Shown one piece after another: positions 48,629 to 61,255 of a stretch of 64,000 nt of DNA. The stretch is from Stratiolaelaps scimitus (taxonomy: Eukaryota > Arthropoda > Arachnida > Mesostigmata > Laelapidae). Positions within the stretch are counted from its first letter, which is position 1. Every line of letters starts with the position of its first letter. The DNA lies in assembly GCA_019614645.1 (NCBI GenBank), contig JABWDB010000019.1, positions 480,501-544,500 on the forward strand, written 5' to 3'. The notes below the pieces were generated by a model. It was not told where the DNA came from and made no database searches. It saw only the letters and a list, made by a program, of their open reading frames with translations. Made by a program: the position numbers and the translations under genes.

Positions 48629-48723
48629 TTATTAGGCGATTAAAATGAAGACAACGCTCCACTAATTAAGCGATTAAAATGAAGACAAAGCGCCATTAAT
48701 TAAGCGATTAAAATGAAGGCCAA
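48629..48723. repeat. 34-bp minisatellite, about 2.8 units
   Basis: The core GCGATTAAAATGAAG begins at 48636, 48670 and 48704, a constant period of 34 bases. Units two and three share TAATTAAGCGATTAAAATGAA, while unit one has small changes. It is a short tandem repeat of unknown origin with no gene function visible. Confidence 0.9.
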
Positions 48724-50730
48724 TTACAATGGCCGAATGGGGAAATTCATGCTGGAACGCTCGGAATGAATTTTTGGGATATGGATGTGGGCGACAATGC
48801 CAAAAGCGTCAAGGAAGAAGCTGAAATCAATCAATGTGCGCCGTGCTGAGACAACCATGAAATTTGTTGTCAAAACATTGGTGTGAACCATCTGGCGGGA
48901 TACTTGTACAGTAAATGACAGCGGGTGGTGGCGATCTCAATAAGTGTTAGTCCTGATAGACTTTTGGTCAACGATGGTCTCTTGTTTAAAACAGGGAGAA
49001 CTTCTTGATTGCTCTCTCGTCATAGGCGGGTATGACGTCGACCATATATCTGGTCGTCTCGTTTATCTATTGAATATATTTAGCCCCATATACGTTACGA
49101 TACTAGCCAAAATCACAGTAGTGTTCAATGACAACAACAGCAGCAGCAGCAGCAGAAGCAACAATAACAACAACAGCAACATATACCAAAGGATCTTAAT
49201 AAAGAAGATGATTGATGGACAGAAATGAAGAATGCTGGAGAACTTGTAACAAGACTTTACGACAAGCAGCTGGATGCGTCCAACCGCAGGTAAATCGACC
49301 AAGCACAAAACAAACCTTTGGTATCTTCGCAAAAGGAAGGGACAGACAGAGCGAGAGAGCGAGAGGCGTAGTCTTCAGCGATCGTTTTGTTTATTAGCTA
49401 CTCGTTACGGCAACAACTGCCGCTGCTGCTGCTGCTGCTGCATCGGTGCAATCAGACGACGATCCGGCTTCTCGCGTTTCTGTTCTATGTATTTGTTATT
49501 AATTTCTTGACGACGAACCGCGATGACGGCGGCCATACGCTGCTGTTTGTGGTCAGCACATCGCATCGCGCTCATCTCGACAGCCAGACCCGCCGTAGTC
49601 GTGAACGACATGACGACCCGCTGCAAGACGCCGAGCAAGAGCTACCAGTCGCGGGTCGAATGCCGGGGTACATCCAGTGTCGTCCAGCCCAAAATATCGC
49701 TGCCACCTGCAATGCCGCCGAGATACGATGGCGGATCGGCCGCTGCACAGAAGTGAGATTGCTAATGGAGCAACTCGTTTGTTAATAATATATTAATAAT
49801 AATAATAAAGCCGCATATACGGGCACGAAATATAGATTGTGTATTAAGTCCTTATTCATCGAATTGAAGAATGGATGAGGAAGGCGGGGGAAGAGAGAGA
49901 AAGGGAGGGATTGGCTAATTTGACTGTGCTTAATTTGCCTTATATTGTATTTATATAGATGTTGATGCTGTGCGGCCGAGCTGCTGTTTACGTAACGTGT
50001 TCAAGCTAATGGAGTCGAGCTGCGGTAGAAAATAATGGTCATCGCTCATACTAATAATAATAATAATCATAGCACTAATCATTCGTAACGGCCGGACCAC
50101 CTGATAGGTGAATGTGTCCGTTGATTGGCACACACATAAATATGAGATACATATATATATATATATATACTAGACGAATAAACAGTAGGGGGTTTAATGG
50201 GCTGACGAGATAAAGGATGATGCCAAGCGTAGATAAATATCTGCACAGAATAGATTGTATCTCGGCGCAATGCTAATGGAAGACTGGGACTATTTCGGAG
50301 GGAAACTGGACGAAATGTCGAATACGAAACAGCAGATTCGACATCAATGTAACGGACAACGACTTCGGATGCCCGGTAAAATGATGAGCCTCACTAATGC
50401 TAAGTGCAGTATGGATGTAACGTATAACGAACGGGGCATAATGGCTCTATTGGTATTAGGCTGCGGCTCGTGCAGAGAACAGCATTCTGCAGTGCGTAGG
50501 CAGTTCGATACGAAATTGCATACGCAGGTCGAAGGATAAATACATAGACGCTTTTGTCGATTGCGGTACCCTTTCTCTAGGACAAATGGCGATAGTGGCC
50601 TGTTAATATTTAGATCAGTGTACTCCAATGATGTATGATATATACCGTGTGTTCTAAACATTCAATAAAGAGCCTATATCACAGGGAATCGACCCCTTGA
50701 GCTCTTCTCTAATCAGTCAAGATATTACAA
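48724..50730. other. Gene-free stretch
   Basis: No gene is supportable. It has a CAG/CAA tract at about 49132-49182, a GCT run at about 49419-49441, an AAT patch near 49784-49807 and (TA)n at 50150-50170. The frames at 49387-49785 derive partly from the triplet tracts. Confidence 0.5.
50150..50170. repeat. (TA)n microsatellite
   Basis: A short perfect TA array. Confidence 0.9.
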
Positions 50731-50822
50731 GACATGTACCGAGGTGACTGAGAACTCCATTTTGAGGATAGGGACATTGTTCCCTTCGTAGATTCAATTC
50801 GAGGCTCGTAGATTCAATTCCC
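50731..50822 (+). other. Degenerate tRNA-like segment (Ser/Leu-type layout)
   Basis: An ACCGAGGTGACTGAG stretch resembles the A-box/D-arm of type II tRNAs. It is followed by a small stem, then a variable-arm-like hairpin (AGGGA...TCCCT at 50770-50785) and AGATTCAATTC, which resembles a B box. The last part is duplicated: 15 bases at 50786-50800 recur at 50806-50820. The pairing is too poor for a working tRNA, so a SINE head or tRNA pseudogene is more likely. Confidence 0.3.
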
Positions 50823-52849
50823 AGGTTACGCACGGTAGTTTCTTCAGGTCGATAATGCCTTTTTCAAATTATGGTCACCATTCATTATTCAAATGGTTCC
50901 CACCAATCCCAAAGCAACCAAGTACAAGCTTAGCGTACGCGTAACGTTGTCTGTGAGGGTCCGATTTGACGAACCAGATCGATTTAGCGACGCCAACATA
51001 CAACGTCACATGGGGCCATATGAGTGTACTCTACACATCGCAGCCATTCGTTCCGTCGCAGACAGAATCGCCAGAACAGGTGACATTAATAACACTTCAG
51101 CAGAACGACAGTATTGGACACTTCGTGCCTGAGCTCGACGTCCACGTTTGCCCGCTGGGATTTGTCGTTGAACGAGGACGGGACGTTTTTCGATTTTTTC
51201 CCTGTGCTTCGTCTGCGACTCGCCGCCGCGCCGCTTGAATGAATAACTGACTTCTGTTGCGATCGGTGAGGAATAATACCTATATACGGAGCGGATAAGC
51301 TTAAAAAAATCTGCCCATCAGGAAGAGAAGGTATTGGCCATTCTCGATGATGGCCACACATCAGCTTAAGCAGTTCAAGCCGAGTTAACGGCGGACGGTC
51401 GATCGGTTCGACGCTGACCGGTTGAATTCGATTCTCTCACGCTCGCTAACGATGTTTATACATTGTTACTATTGTTATTCTCATCTGCTTTATTTAGCAG
51501 TGTTCGTCCAACACTAGAAGCACTAAAGGCGAAGAATTAGCTTCAACTAAACATCATTGCAGTGGCTTCTACCCTTTCTCACTCGATCAGGAACGTCGCT
51601 TGAGAACGAACGCTCCTGCTCTTCTAACGCGGCCGTACCTACTCACGACGCAGATACATCAATCAGGAAGTGTCGTTCTGTTCTGAAATTCAATTGAAAT
51701 CTCGATACGGGCAGCCAATTCTGAGTGCTTCCCACGTATATCTTGGCTGGCATTTGCTTTCCATCGAACGTTTAGAAGTTTACCTTTGACGGATGGCCGG
51801 GAAGCATAAAAACAAAAAAACAACAACAAGCCGGAACAGCAGCGACGCCCATAGACAAACAAATGCAGCGAAGGTCAGTAATAACTGCGAAAAAAACATA
51901 TGCAGGTGTGTAATTGAAAAGTATCTGAAAGTTGCTCATCTCTGGATGTATCGCCAAGAGCCAACTTCAGGATAGGATGAGGTGCTGCGAAAATTAATGT
52001 AACAGGGCAATAATAATGCTGTCAACTATTTTTATTATTATTATTATTATCATCAGCAGCAGCTTATTAGGAGCACGAGATTGATTTAACAAAAAAATGC
52101 AATACAATTCACCCTATCCTGGTCGAAATGACCGCACCGGCCTCCTCTCGAGACTGACCGTTGCTATATCCCCAGCATTGATCTCTGCAGCTGGGTGCTT
52201 CTAGGCCGCTGTCATCTTATTTATTTATTATATTTATTTGTATTTCATCGAAGCATGTCACGACGATTTTTTTCTGTGGAGATAATTAGACATTTAAACG
52301 AAAACCTACGGATGAACAATGTTGCGCGGATGTGAACTTGTCTATGTCCACCAACGTGTTCGACTCTTTTTCGTATCCTGCTTATGTATCGGCCCCGAGC
52401 TGATCTCGGACTGTCCCATTGTAAAAGCAAAACACTCGGCGGTCAGTAGCTCTTGCACTCGTGATGATTTTGCGCCAAAATTGCATTAGACTCAATTCAT
52501 TCAATGTCGCTGCTGCTGTTGCCGCTGCCGTTGTCGTTCATGCTGTTGGTCGGCCGTTACGTAAGCCAATGAGATCAGCCAACCCACCGGCACCCCGATA
52601 AAGGTGTGGACGCATCAGCCCGTCGCCGTTATATTAGCCGAAATAGTACTGCTCACCTGTTTGTGGTAGGGCACGTGAACAAAACAAGAAGAAATCTGTT
52701 AAATCAAACGAAAAAGACTGTGGGAATCTCGCACACCGCAGACGCGGCAGTGGCCTTTTGACGCTTCGGCCAAATCACTATGGATGTCGGGCAATAGAGT
52801 TACAGTCAATGTGAGCACTACACTATTTTGTTAGACAGTCGACCTCACA

Positions 52850-52875
52850 CATATATATATATATATATATATATA
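52850..52875. repeat. (TA)n microsatellite
   Basis: A perfect TA array of about 26 bases. Confidence 0.95.
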
Positions 52876-54088
52876 GTGCAAATGTCGAGATGATCATGGA
52901 CAAGATAATTTTCGCCTTCGCGTTCACCGGTCGTGGCCATTTCACGGTGGGATATCAGGGAGCAGGGACTGCTGGCCTCCATTGGCCGCCACTCGTCTAC
53001 CGGAGGGCATCGCAGCAACCATGAGAATCGTATCAGTCTCACTAGCAATAACAATAATAAAAGCCTAAATGGAACGTTTTCAACAGTTTCTATTAGCAGC
53101 AGAATGAGCCGGCAAAACAGCCGAACCAAACAACCGTCTTACCAGCATTGTACAGACCCCCCCGCCCCCCGCAGCAGTGAACGTATAGTTACCAGGGGAC
53201 GGCGGCTGGGGCGGATTTCTTACGGCTCGCAGTGGGGTGCGATTGTAAAAATGCCTCTGACTTTACATGTTGATTTCATTGTTTCTTGTTATTACACACA
53301 AAGTGTATTTGTCCATCACCTTTTTTGCGTTGGCTGGCTAGCTGGCTGGCTGGCTGTCTCCCGGATGCACAGCGGTTGGACGAGCTTTCGCTCATAATAT
53401 TTAGCAACAATAGCGACAGATGTGTTTGTGGCTGTTTTGAAGAACAACAAGCGGCCAATTTGCAACGCGATACTTACCGTTATTATTACTGGCCTCATCA
53501 TTACTAATATTGTTACCATATCATGTGGTTGAATTTTGTGCCCGCTCTGAATGTGAGAAGGTATGTCGTCGTTCGTCGATGTAACAATTTCGACCACGAC
53601 TGCTGTCAGTGGAATCATATTGTCGAGATAATTTTTCGACCTATGTATTCTCATAATAAGCATTTTTATGTGTTGCTGCTACCGACATGAACGCCAGTGA
53701 GGACATTATCATCGCGTGTCGATTAGCAGTCGACCTGAACCACTCGAGCTGATTCGTGTTTCACCCATCCATACTGGTATAACAGTCTAGCGTTCGCGGA
53801 GACTTTCGTATCTTCAAGAAGTCAGACGCTTACGTCGAACGTCCCCCAAACACAGTCACAAACAGGGCAGTTACAAGTGAACACCATAAAACTACCGCTT
53901 GTCCAGGTGGTGCAAAAATACCCCAATGAAACCAAATGAAAAACTCCGCCTAGATGCCACCACCAGCACCAGCAGCACCACCACCACCCGCAGAAGCAAC
54001 GAAATCATACCTAACACGGGCGTGTTCTACGGAAGCTGTTTGTGCATATGTCATTCATGACTTAGAAATAAGCAGGCGGCACTTGGCT

Positions 54089-54139
54089 GCTACTGCTGCT
54101 GCTGCTGCTGAGGCAGCAGCAGCCGCAGCCGCCGCCGCA
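54089..54139. repeat. Mirrored (CTG)n-(CAG)n triplet tract
   Basis: A CTG run is followed, after a GAGG step, by CAG and then CCG repeats. The CTG and CAG halves are complementary, so the tract can fold into a hairpin of about 13 pairs. It encodes artefactual poly-Ala. Confidence 0.8.
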
Positions 54140-54861
54140 AAAATCTTAGCTCTGCCAAAGTGTCCAGATGAATAGTGCTCTTATAGTAATACTAGCAGCT
54201 GGTGTGCAGCAACTTTTTTCTCTCGTAACCGCTGCACGGGTTGACCACTATTCAACCGCTATACGATATTTGTCGTGTCACCAGCATCGCTCACTCGAGA
54301 CAACGCGTTCGTTGCGTCCCAGAAATATATTCTATCTATAGGATACGATTGCCACGATACAACTAGATCATTCTGTCTTCGACTTACACTCGAGTAGTAG
54401 TATTATTATTATTATTACTACTACTCTACCATTATTATTTTTAGTAGGCATTTGAGCAAAGCAGCAGCAGCAACCGCAGCATCCCTATGTATTATTATCG
54501 GTCTATATAGATAGATAGATGTGGATACGAGTGCTGCTCATACTGAGAGAAAAAAAGAGCAAGCAGAAGGAGTTTCTTCACCCTCTCATTCTAGTTTCTT
54601 GGACAGCCCCTTGACAGCTGTTTGGGCGATAGATCGGAGGTAGAGCCGCTTCGAGTTGCATCGAGTTGTTCGACTCGCCGCCCCGCTGCTCATATACCCT
54701 CTAGCGGTTTGGCTATCTCACCTGCACCAATTGGCGATTGCAGCAGCAGCAATAGAATGCATGGTGGTGGCAGTTCGTCATTTGTTCGTCTGCTGCCGCA
54801 AACAGCAACTGTCATCGAGACAATTGGATTTGGAGCCAGCCAAAAAATGTACTGATATTCT

Positions 54862-54880
54862 GATATATATATATATATAT
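54862..54880. repeat. (TA)n microsatellite
   Basis: A short TA array followed by TA/CA-rich sequence. Confidence 0.9.
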
Positions 54881-56460
54881 GTATGCACATACATTCCGGT
54901 GTACATACATATGAGCCCAAATATATATACACACACACACGCACAACGCTGTGATGAGTTATCTGAATGCGTTCGTTGGTAGATTGACAGAAATGGATTT
55001 TTATCCAAGGTCACTACTGTTCACTATTCATCTCGGAGAAGCCTGGGTGGGCGTTCGAGAGGAACGACTCGGTAGGCATAGCTGATGCGTGGATGCTTAG
55101 ATTTATCGAGTGATTGAGTGGTTCACGTACGATTAACGACTGCATCGACGTATCCTCGATGTCGTTGTTTCTATTGTTGCTGCTATTGTTGCTGTTGTTG
55201 TCGTTTTCATCGTATTGCTCGGCTTGACCACTTGCTGTGTGTGTGTGTGTGTTTTTTTTGTATAACGACCGCTGGGCAAAAACGCCCTAGTCGTTGATAA
55301 TATTGAATCCGTTGAAAGCATTAGAATCTATTGTCGCTGGAGACTAGCCCAAGAGCGTGCAAGAAGCGATGACGCCAGAAGCGCGTTTGAAGGCAGAAGA
55401 AAAAATGCCCCGTTAGCAATTTATCGAACTCATGCCAAACGGTACTCTCGTATTTAGCCGTTATTAGATATTAGTAACAAACAAACAAACAAAACAATTG
55501 TCTCTGTTTCTTTCTTTGTTAAATGTGTTCCCGTAGCTGTGTGTATGTGTGTCTGTGTAGACTTCGACGCGTTTTAGAATCAACATTTGTATATTATGTA
55601 CTTTGTGCTGCTTGTCGTCACAGACACTCTGTGAATCGCACTTGCTGTTCGTATATGTTGTTGTAAACTGTGAGCTCACTGTTCAATTTTAAATCATTGA
55701 AAATTAGTAAAGGCATTCTCAAGTTGTCTGCCGTTAGTCGGTACGCCCCGGAGCGCGTTCAACGATAGCCCTCCCTCAAGAATTACCTGGCTGCTGCTAT
55801 TTACTGTGATGATGCTGTGATGTTCTGTGCGCTCACAGGGATCTGCTTTGTGATCGTGACAGGTAGTACTCCGTTCTTTAGTTCGTCCACAGCCTAAAAC
55901 AAAAACAGCTATTCATTTACTGATATTTCAGCTGGTTCGTGAATCGGTCGTTCGAATCGCTGTCGCCTCACAAATTTAGCCGCGTTCGCAGTTGAATCGT
56001 GCCCTCGATTCCAGGTGAACCGGCGTGGGTCATCGCAAGGAGAGAGCATACCGTCCGATTCCTTACCGACGATCAGGTCGTCTCGTCAGTATCTGGATGT
56101 CAGCAACGAGAACAGGTCGTGATGGTGGACATGGCACTGGTAGATGAGAATTCGATTCGCAGAATGCGCACACTCGCTTGCGATTGTTAACGACTCATAG
56201 CTTTTGATTGTCTCTTTGCAGACCTTTTTTTGCATGCGGCGATAGACGCCCATGGCGGAAGCACTTCGATTTTTCTGTCTCAATTCGCCCGCTCTCCCCC
56301 TCGCCGCCATAACAGGCCCACCTGATCCATTTCAAGCCCTATCAGGACCTAGGTTGTGTGACACTGTTGGGCAGTTGCTCGAACCTCGCTGCTCTGTTGC
56401 ACTCTCCATTGTTGTCCCATTGTTTAGCGATTCAACTCTAGGTTATTATTCGCGGAAGTC

Positions 56461-56466
56461 TTTATT
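56461..56466 (-). promoter_or_regulatory. Candidate polyadenylation signal of the LINE remnant
   Basis: AATAAA on the minus strand lies about 180 bases after the presumed ORF2 stop and about 70 bases after the 3' UTR hairpin. That is a plausible place for the 3' end of the element. Confidence 0.3.
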
Positions 56467-56533
56467 TTTACACGGCTGAGGGCAAAATGCATCATGCAGA
56501 TCAGACTTTACGACGAGGTATTCATCTGCCACT

Positions 56534-56550
56534 GTGGGACTTTCGCCCAC
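56534..56550 (-). other. Hairpin in the LINE 3' UTR
   Basis: Minus-strand GTGGGCGAAAGTCCCAC folds into a 5-bp stem with a 7-base loop. It sits about 95 bases after the ORF2 stop. Some LINEs have a 3' stem-loop recognised by their reverse transcriptase. That role is inferred here from position only. Confidence 0.4.
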
Positions 56551-56644
56551 TAAAACCCTGAACCTCTGGGTGTTTGGACACGGTTTGGGACCACTTGCGT
56601 ATTACTTCGAACCTTCGTGTCTTGCAGGGACAGACTCGATTGAA

Positions 56645-57545
56645 TCATTTAGATGCACAGTGTGTGATCCGGTCCATCCTCGCTAATGCCGGTTCGTCTC
56701 TGCTGGATGGTGGAGGGTACCCTGGTGGTCGGCTGTAGTGTTCCGCTATTTCCTTGTCACGCATGACATACTCAACAAATGAAGCAATGGGTCTGTCAAG
56801 TCTCTTCGCTCTCGAGCATGATCATCACCATGTCGTCCACTGTGAAGGGTCGCCGACGTTTTCTCTCAAGGGCAGCCTTTTTCTCCTCGAACCGTGAGCA
56901 GCGCTCAAGCGTATGATAAACACCGTCGCTTTCGCCTGTGTCACAGAGCACGCAGGCCGGACTGGCTAGCTTCTTGGCTATCTCGTGGAGACACACCCGG
57001 AAGCACCCATGGCCTGTCAGTACCTGCGTGAGATGGTATGACAAGTCGCCATGAGGTCGCTTGTACCACGCTTTGATATCCCTTATCAGGCGCCTCGTCA
57101 ACTTGCTTGACTCAGCCGCGGCTCTCCTGTCCTGCTACCACAGTTCGAGGGTCTCATTCCCTACTTTCCCTGGGGTTTCCCGACGCTGAGTTTCTGTACT
57201 GCTTCGCTCTTTCGCGGACTGCTATTTCTCACGGCATCGTCCTAGCTAGGACAAGTGCGGCCGATGTTAGTAGGCCACTGTCCTGTAGGCTCCGCAGATC
57301 CGCAGGGCCAGTGCCCGTAGGGTGCTGCAAAGCAACCCTATGTTCCACTCCGACTTCATCGCCTGTTCCCAGCCGGGCACAAGTCTATTCTGCGGGCATC
57401 AGTCTCCTACCCCGTCTGTTCTGGGCATCAGTCTGGTGAGACCCGCCACTGCCTTGGCAGCTTCGCTGATTCGCTGAAGTCTAACTCTTCGAAGCTCTCC
57501 ACAAAGCCTGTTATATGCCGCTTCAACATTGTATATCAGTATGCT
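56645..57545 (-). pseudogene. Non-LTR retrotransposon ORF2 C-terminal fragment (Jockey/R1-like)
   Basis: On the minus strand an intact frame at 57101-56796 includes LTRRLIRDIKAWYKRPHG, YHLTQVLTGHGCFR and CVLCDTGESDGVYHTLERC. The last is the Cys-x2-Cys...His-x4-Cys motif found at the C-terminus of Jockey/R1-type ORF2 proteins. After a frame change near 56795 the protein continues, with LDRPIASFVEYVMRDKEIAE, to a TGA at 56645. Upstream, in other frames, come AAKAVAGLTRLMPRT and LRICGAYRTV, the usual region after the reverse transcriptase palm. Several stops and frameshifts show it is inactive, and the catalytic domain is absent. It overlaps in protein position with the fragment at 45300-45890 but covers the more C-terminal half. 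Confidence 0.88.
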
Positions 57546-58561
<1,016 letters not shown>

Positions 58562-58742
58562 CAGTGTGTGAATGCGTTTATAATCGACTTGGATTATTCA
58601 AACGGTTTACTCGCCACAGAATCATAATAATGAAGCTAGTGATTAGCTAGTGAATTATCCCGATTATAGGAAGCAAAGAGAATAAAAAGAACTCTAACTG
58701 ATAAATACTTTCGTGAGACAACATGTTTTGCATACATATACG

Positions 58743-58766
58743 ATATATATATATATATATATATAT
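58743..58766. repeat. (TA)n microsatellite
   Basis: A perfect TA array of about 24 bases. Confidence 0.95.
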
Positions 58767-59245
58767 GAATGAGATGTAGGAAGTGATTGATTCGATGTAA
58801 TGAAGCCGTAAGATCCAGATATTACCATCATCATTAATGCTATAATATAAAACACTCGTCGTCGTCGTCACAAATTTCTAGTGCGGAGACCGAGCTTCTG
58901 TCGCCGCTCGATACTCAAGATTATCATCGTATTCCAATCGGGGCCGAAATCTCCGGGGGCTGTTATGTGATCGATATCTGATCTCTATCGCACTGGGTTA
59001 GCTTTGGTGGCACCCACTTGTTATCCAGTGTCATTCATTGTGTCTGGACCACATATTTGTTCCCATAATAAATTGCTTAGGAAGTTCTGCCGTGTTCGTT
59101 GTTGTTGTTGTTGGGAGCATCCCTCTTTCGCAGTGCTCTTCATCACTGCCGGATTTCTGCAGGATTTCAGCAAAGATATTCTCGTCATGCCAGGCCAACA
59201 AAACATAAAATAACACATGACATAATCAGTTCTCCCCGCTTCAAT

Positions 59246-59293
59246 ATATATATATATATATATATACAAAAAAAAATATATATATATATATGT
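59246..59293. repeat. Two (TA)n arrays split by poly(A)
   Basis: Two TA arrays are separated by CAAAAAAAAA-like sequence. Confidence 0.9.
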
Positions 59294-60072
59294 ATACAAT
59301 ATAGATAATCGCTTGAGAGAAAAGGGTAGCTTGGGTAGCCACCTGGAAGTCGATGATTTACCTCCATAAAGCTGTTCTTGCTCTACTGTCTATATCTGAT
59401 TTATCTGACCCTTATATCGCCTAATAGTGAACACAATTAACACATAAATATTATGTCAGTGATACAATGACCAGACCGAACGTTAAGCTATCGAACCTCA
59501 AAGATGGCTTAAATTACTTAACGGAGTTTCGTCTGATATCCGCTACGCGATATGATGACTAGGTGAAGAGGCAACATTAGCTGAACACTTCGCTCGATTC
59601 CTAACGCTACCAGTCTTCAAACAAACGAGCGGACTCTCAGGGATCGTTGCTGGTATCCAGCCTCGCTCATTACGCCATCTCATTAACCATCAGTTTCTTC
59701 TTCAACTTTCTTCGCATGATCCGAGGAAGTAATTCCACTTCTGTGCCGCTCTGCGGCCACCGCCGCTGAAGATGACAGTGATCTTCGAAACGATAGTGCG
59801 AAATAACAGCCACACCATACGCGCACACCGCACCGGCATTAAACTACTCTCACAAATACGAAAAGACATACACATGCATTCAGATGTTGTTTTCATCATT
59901 ATGCATAGTAATCACTGTTACGGCGAATGCGGATGATTCGACCTCTGCCGATCGACGATAAGCTGAAACGGCAATGGTTTCTCTACTTCTTTAGCATCGG
60001 CCGCTGGAAACGCCGCTCGATTTGATAACTAAGTTGTGTTACTATGCCACTTTGACTTATTACGTTGAGCTC

Positions 60073-60078
<6 letters not shown>

Positions 60079-60113
<35 letters not shown>
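60079..60113. repeat. (TA)n microsatellite
   Basis: A perfect TA array of about 35 bases. Confidence 0.95.
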
Positions 60114-60116
<3 letters not shown>

Positions 60117-61099
60117 TAATGATGTAAATGACTCTGCGGTGATTCTGATGAACACCTGACTGATTGCGATCATTAGTAGTCACTCTTCATCTTTCCTTTT
60201 CTTCTTCTTGGCGGTCTTCAACGCAAAGCAGCTATCGATAACAACTCTTCGAATCACACACACCACACACACATATATATATAACGATACTCCCACACAC
60301 AATAAGTAGAGACACGCCCGCTGCCAACGAGCAGGCAAAAACGCAAGCAACCAAGCAACACTCACTTAGCCAGATATATAGACAGATCAGCAAAGTGACC
60401 CTTGACATATCGTTGTCAATACGGAAATTACCCTCATAGGTGAATGGCTTGTTTTTGCAGCAGATAACAAATCTAATTGCTACAGATGCCGCCTTGTCCA
60501 TATCCGGCAAACGGAACAGAATTCGAATCTGCAGCAACTGCTTACACGTTACTCGCATAACGTAACTCTGGTTTCTGTGAACGATAACAGGAGAAATAGA
60601 GATAGAGAGAGACAGAGCGTGTATGGTCGGCGTATTGCAGTATCGGTTCCGCCGTATAAATAGACAGTACCGTTATGTAAACGCCTAACCCAACCCAATG
60701 ATCAGCTTGTTACGGACACCCCCGCTTACGAGGTCTGTCCGTAGCGATGTCAGAGCGCGCCATTTGTTCTGTTGTTACCCGACGCCCTGAGGTCAAATGG
60801 TATTAATCGGATCGTTACAGTCTGTTCAGTACAGCGTGTCCGCCTGCTAGCTCGTCAGCTTGTCCGACGAGCGTCTGGACAACTAGCCAAGGCAGGAACA
60901 TCGCGAGACCGGCGGGACGAGTTATTCTGGGCCTGACGCATGACTCACGTTGCCTCTCTATCGGGGCCTGCACTCGTCGTTCTAGGCACTGCCGCTTGTC
61001 ATAGGACAGCAGTGTTTCTGGTCACTTTTGCTGTTCCCTGTCAGCATAAAGCGAAATTACGTGTAAGCATTACTAGGTAGGACATGTCAACAGCAGCAT

Positions 61100-61255
61100 G
61101 CAGCACCCATGAGTTGAGTGAGTGAACCAGCTGAGTCTCTGGCTGTAAAAAGCCAGAGGCCGCAGGTTCGAATCCCGTTGCATGACATATAAGAGAACTT
61201 AAGCATTCTATGCAGTTCCTTTAATAAATCAATGAAGCCTTACCTTACCTTACCC
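61100..61255 (+). mobile_element. tRNA-derived SINE with (TTACC)n tail
   Basis: The segment contains a full B-box match, GGTTCGAATCC, at about 61164-61174. It is preceded by an anticodon-arm-like hairpin (CTCTGGCT...AGCCAGAG, loop GTAAAA) and a weak A-box-like region near 61112-61128. About 50 bases of unrelated body follow. The element ends in three tandem TTACC units at about 61240-61254. A tRNA-like head, a short body and a simple-repeat tail are the standard parts of a tRNA SINE. The tail differs from the poly(A) insert at 30.5 kb, so a different partner LINE is likely. Confidence 0.65.

Larger units (their letters stand above)
50823..56459. other. Gene-free stretch
   Basis: No gene is supportable. 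It contains an ATT run near 52030-52050, CTG/CCG triplets near 52506-52535, (TA)n at 52850-52875, a C-rich run near 53156-53168, GGCT repeats near 53335-53356 and the mirrored CTG/CAG tract at 54089-54139. It also has (TA)n at 54862-54880, (CA)n near 54929-54941 and GTT/GCT tracts near 55162-55203. Confidence 0.5.
58562..61099. other. Gene-free stretch
   Basis: No gene is supportable. It contains (TA)n at 58743-58766, 59246-59293 (with a central A-rich break) and 60079-60113, (CA)n near 60257-60272 and a short hairpin at about 60712-60741 (ACGGACA and TGTCCGT). Confidence 0.5.
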
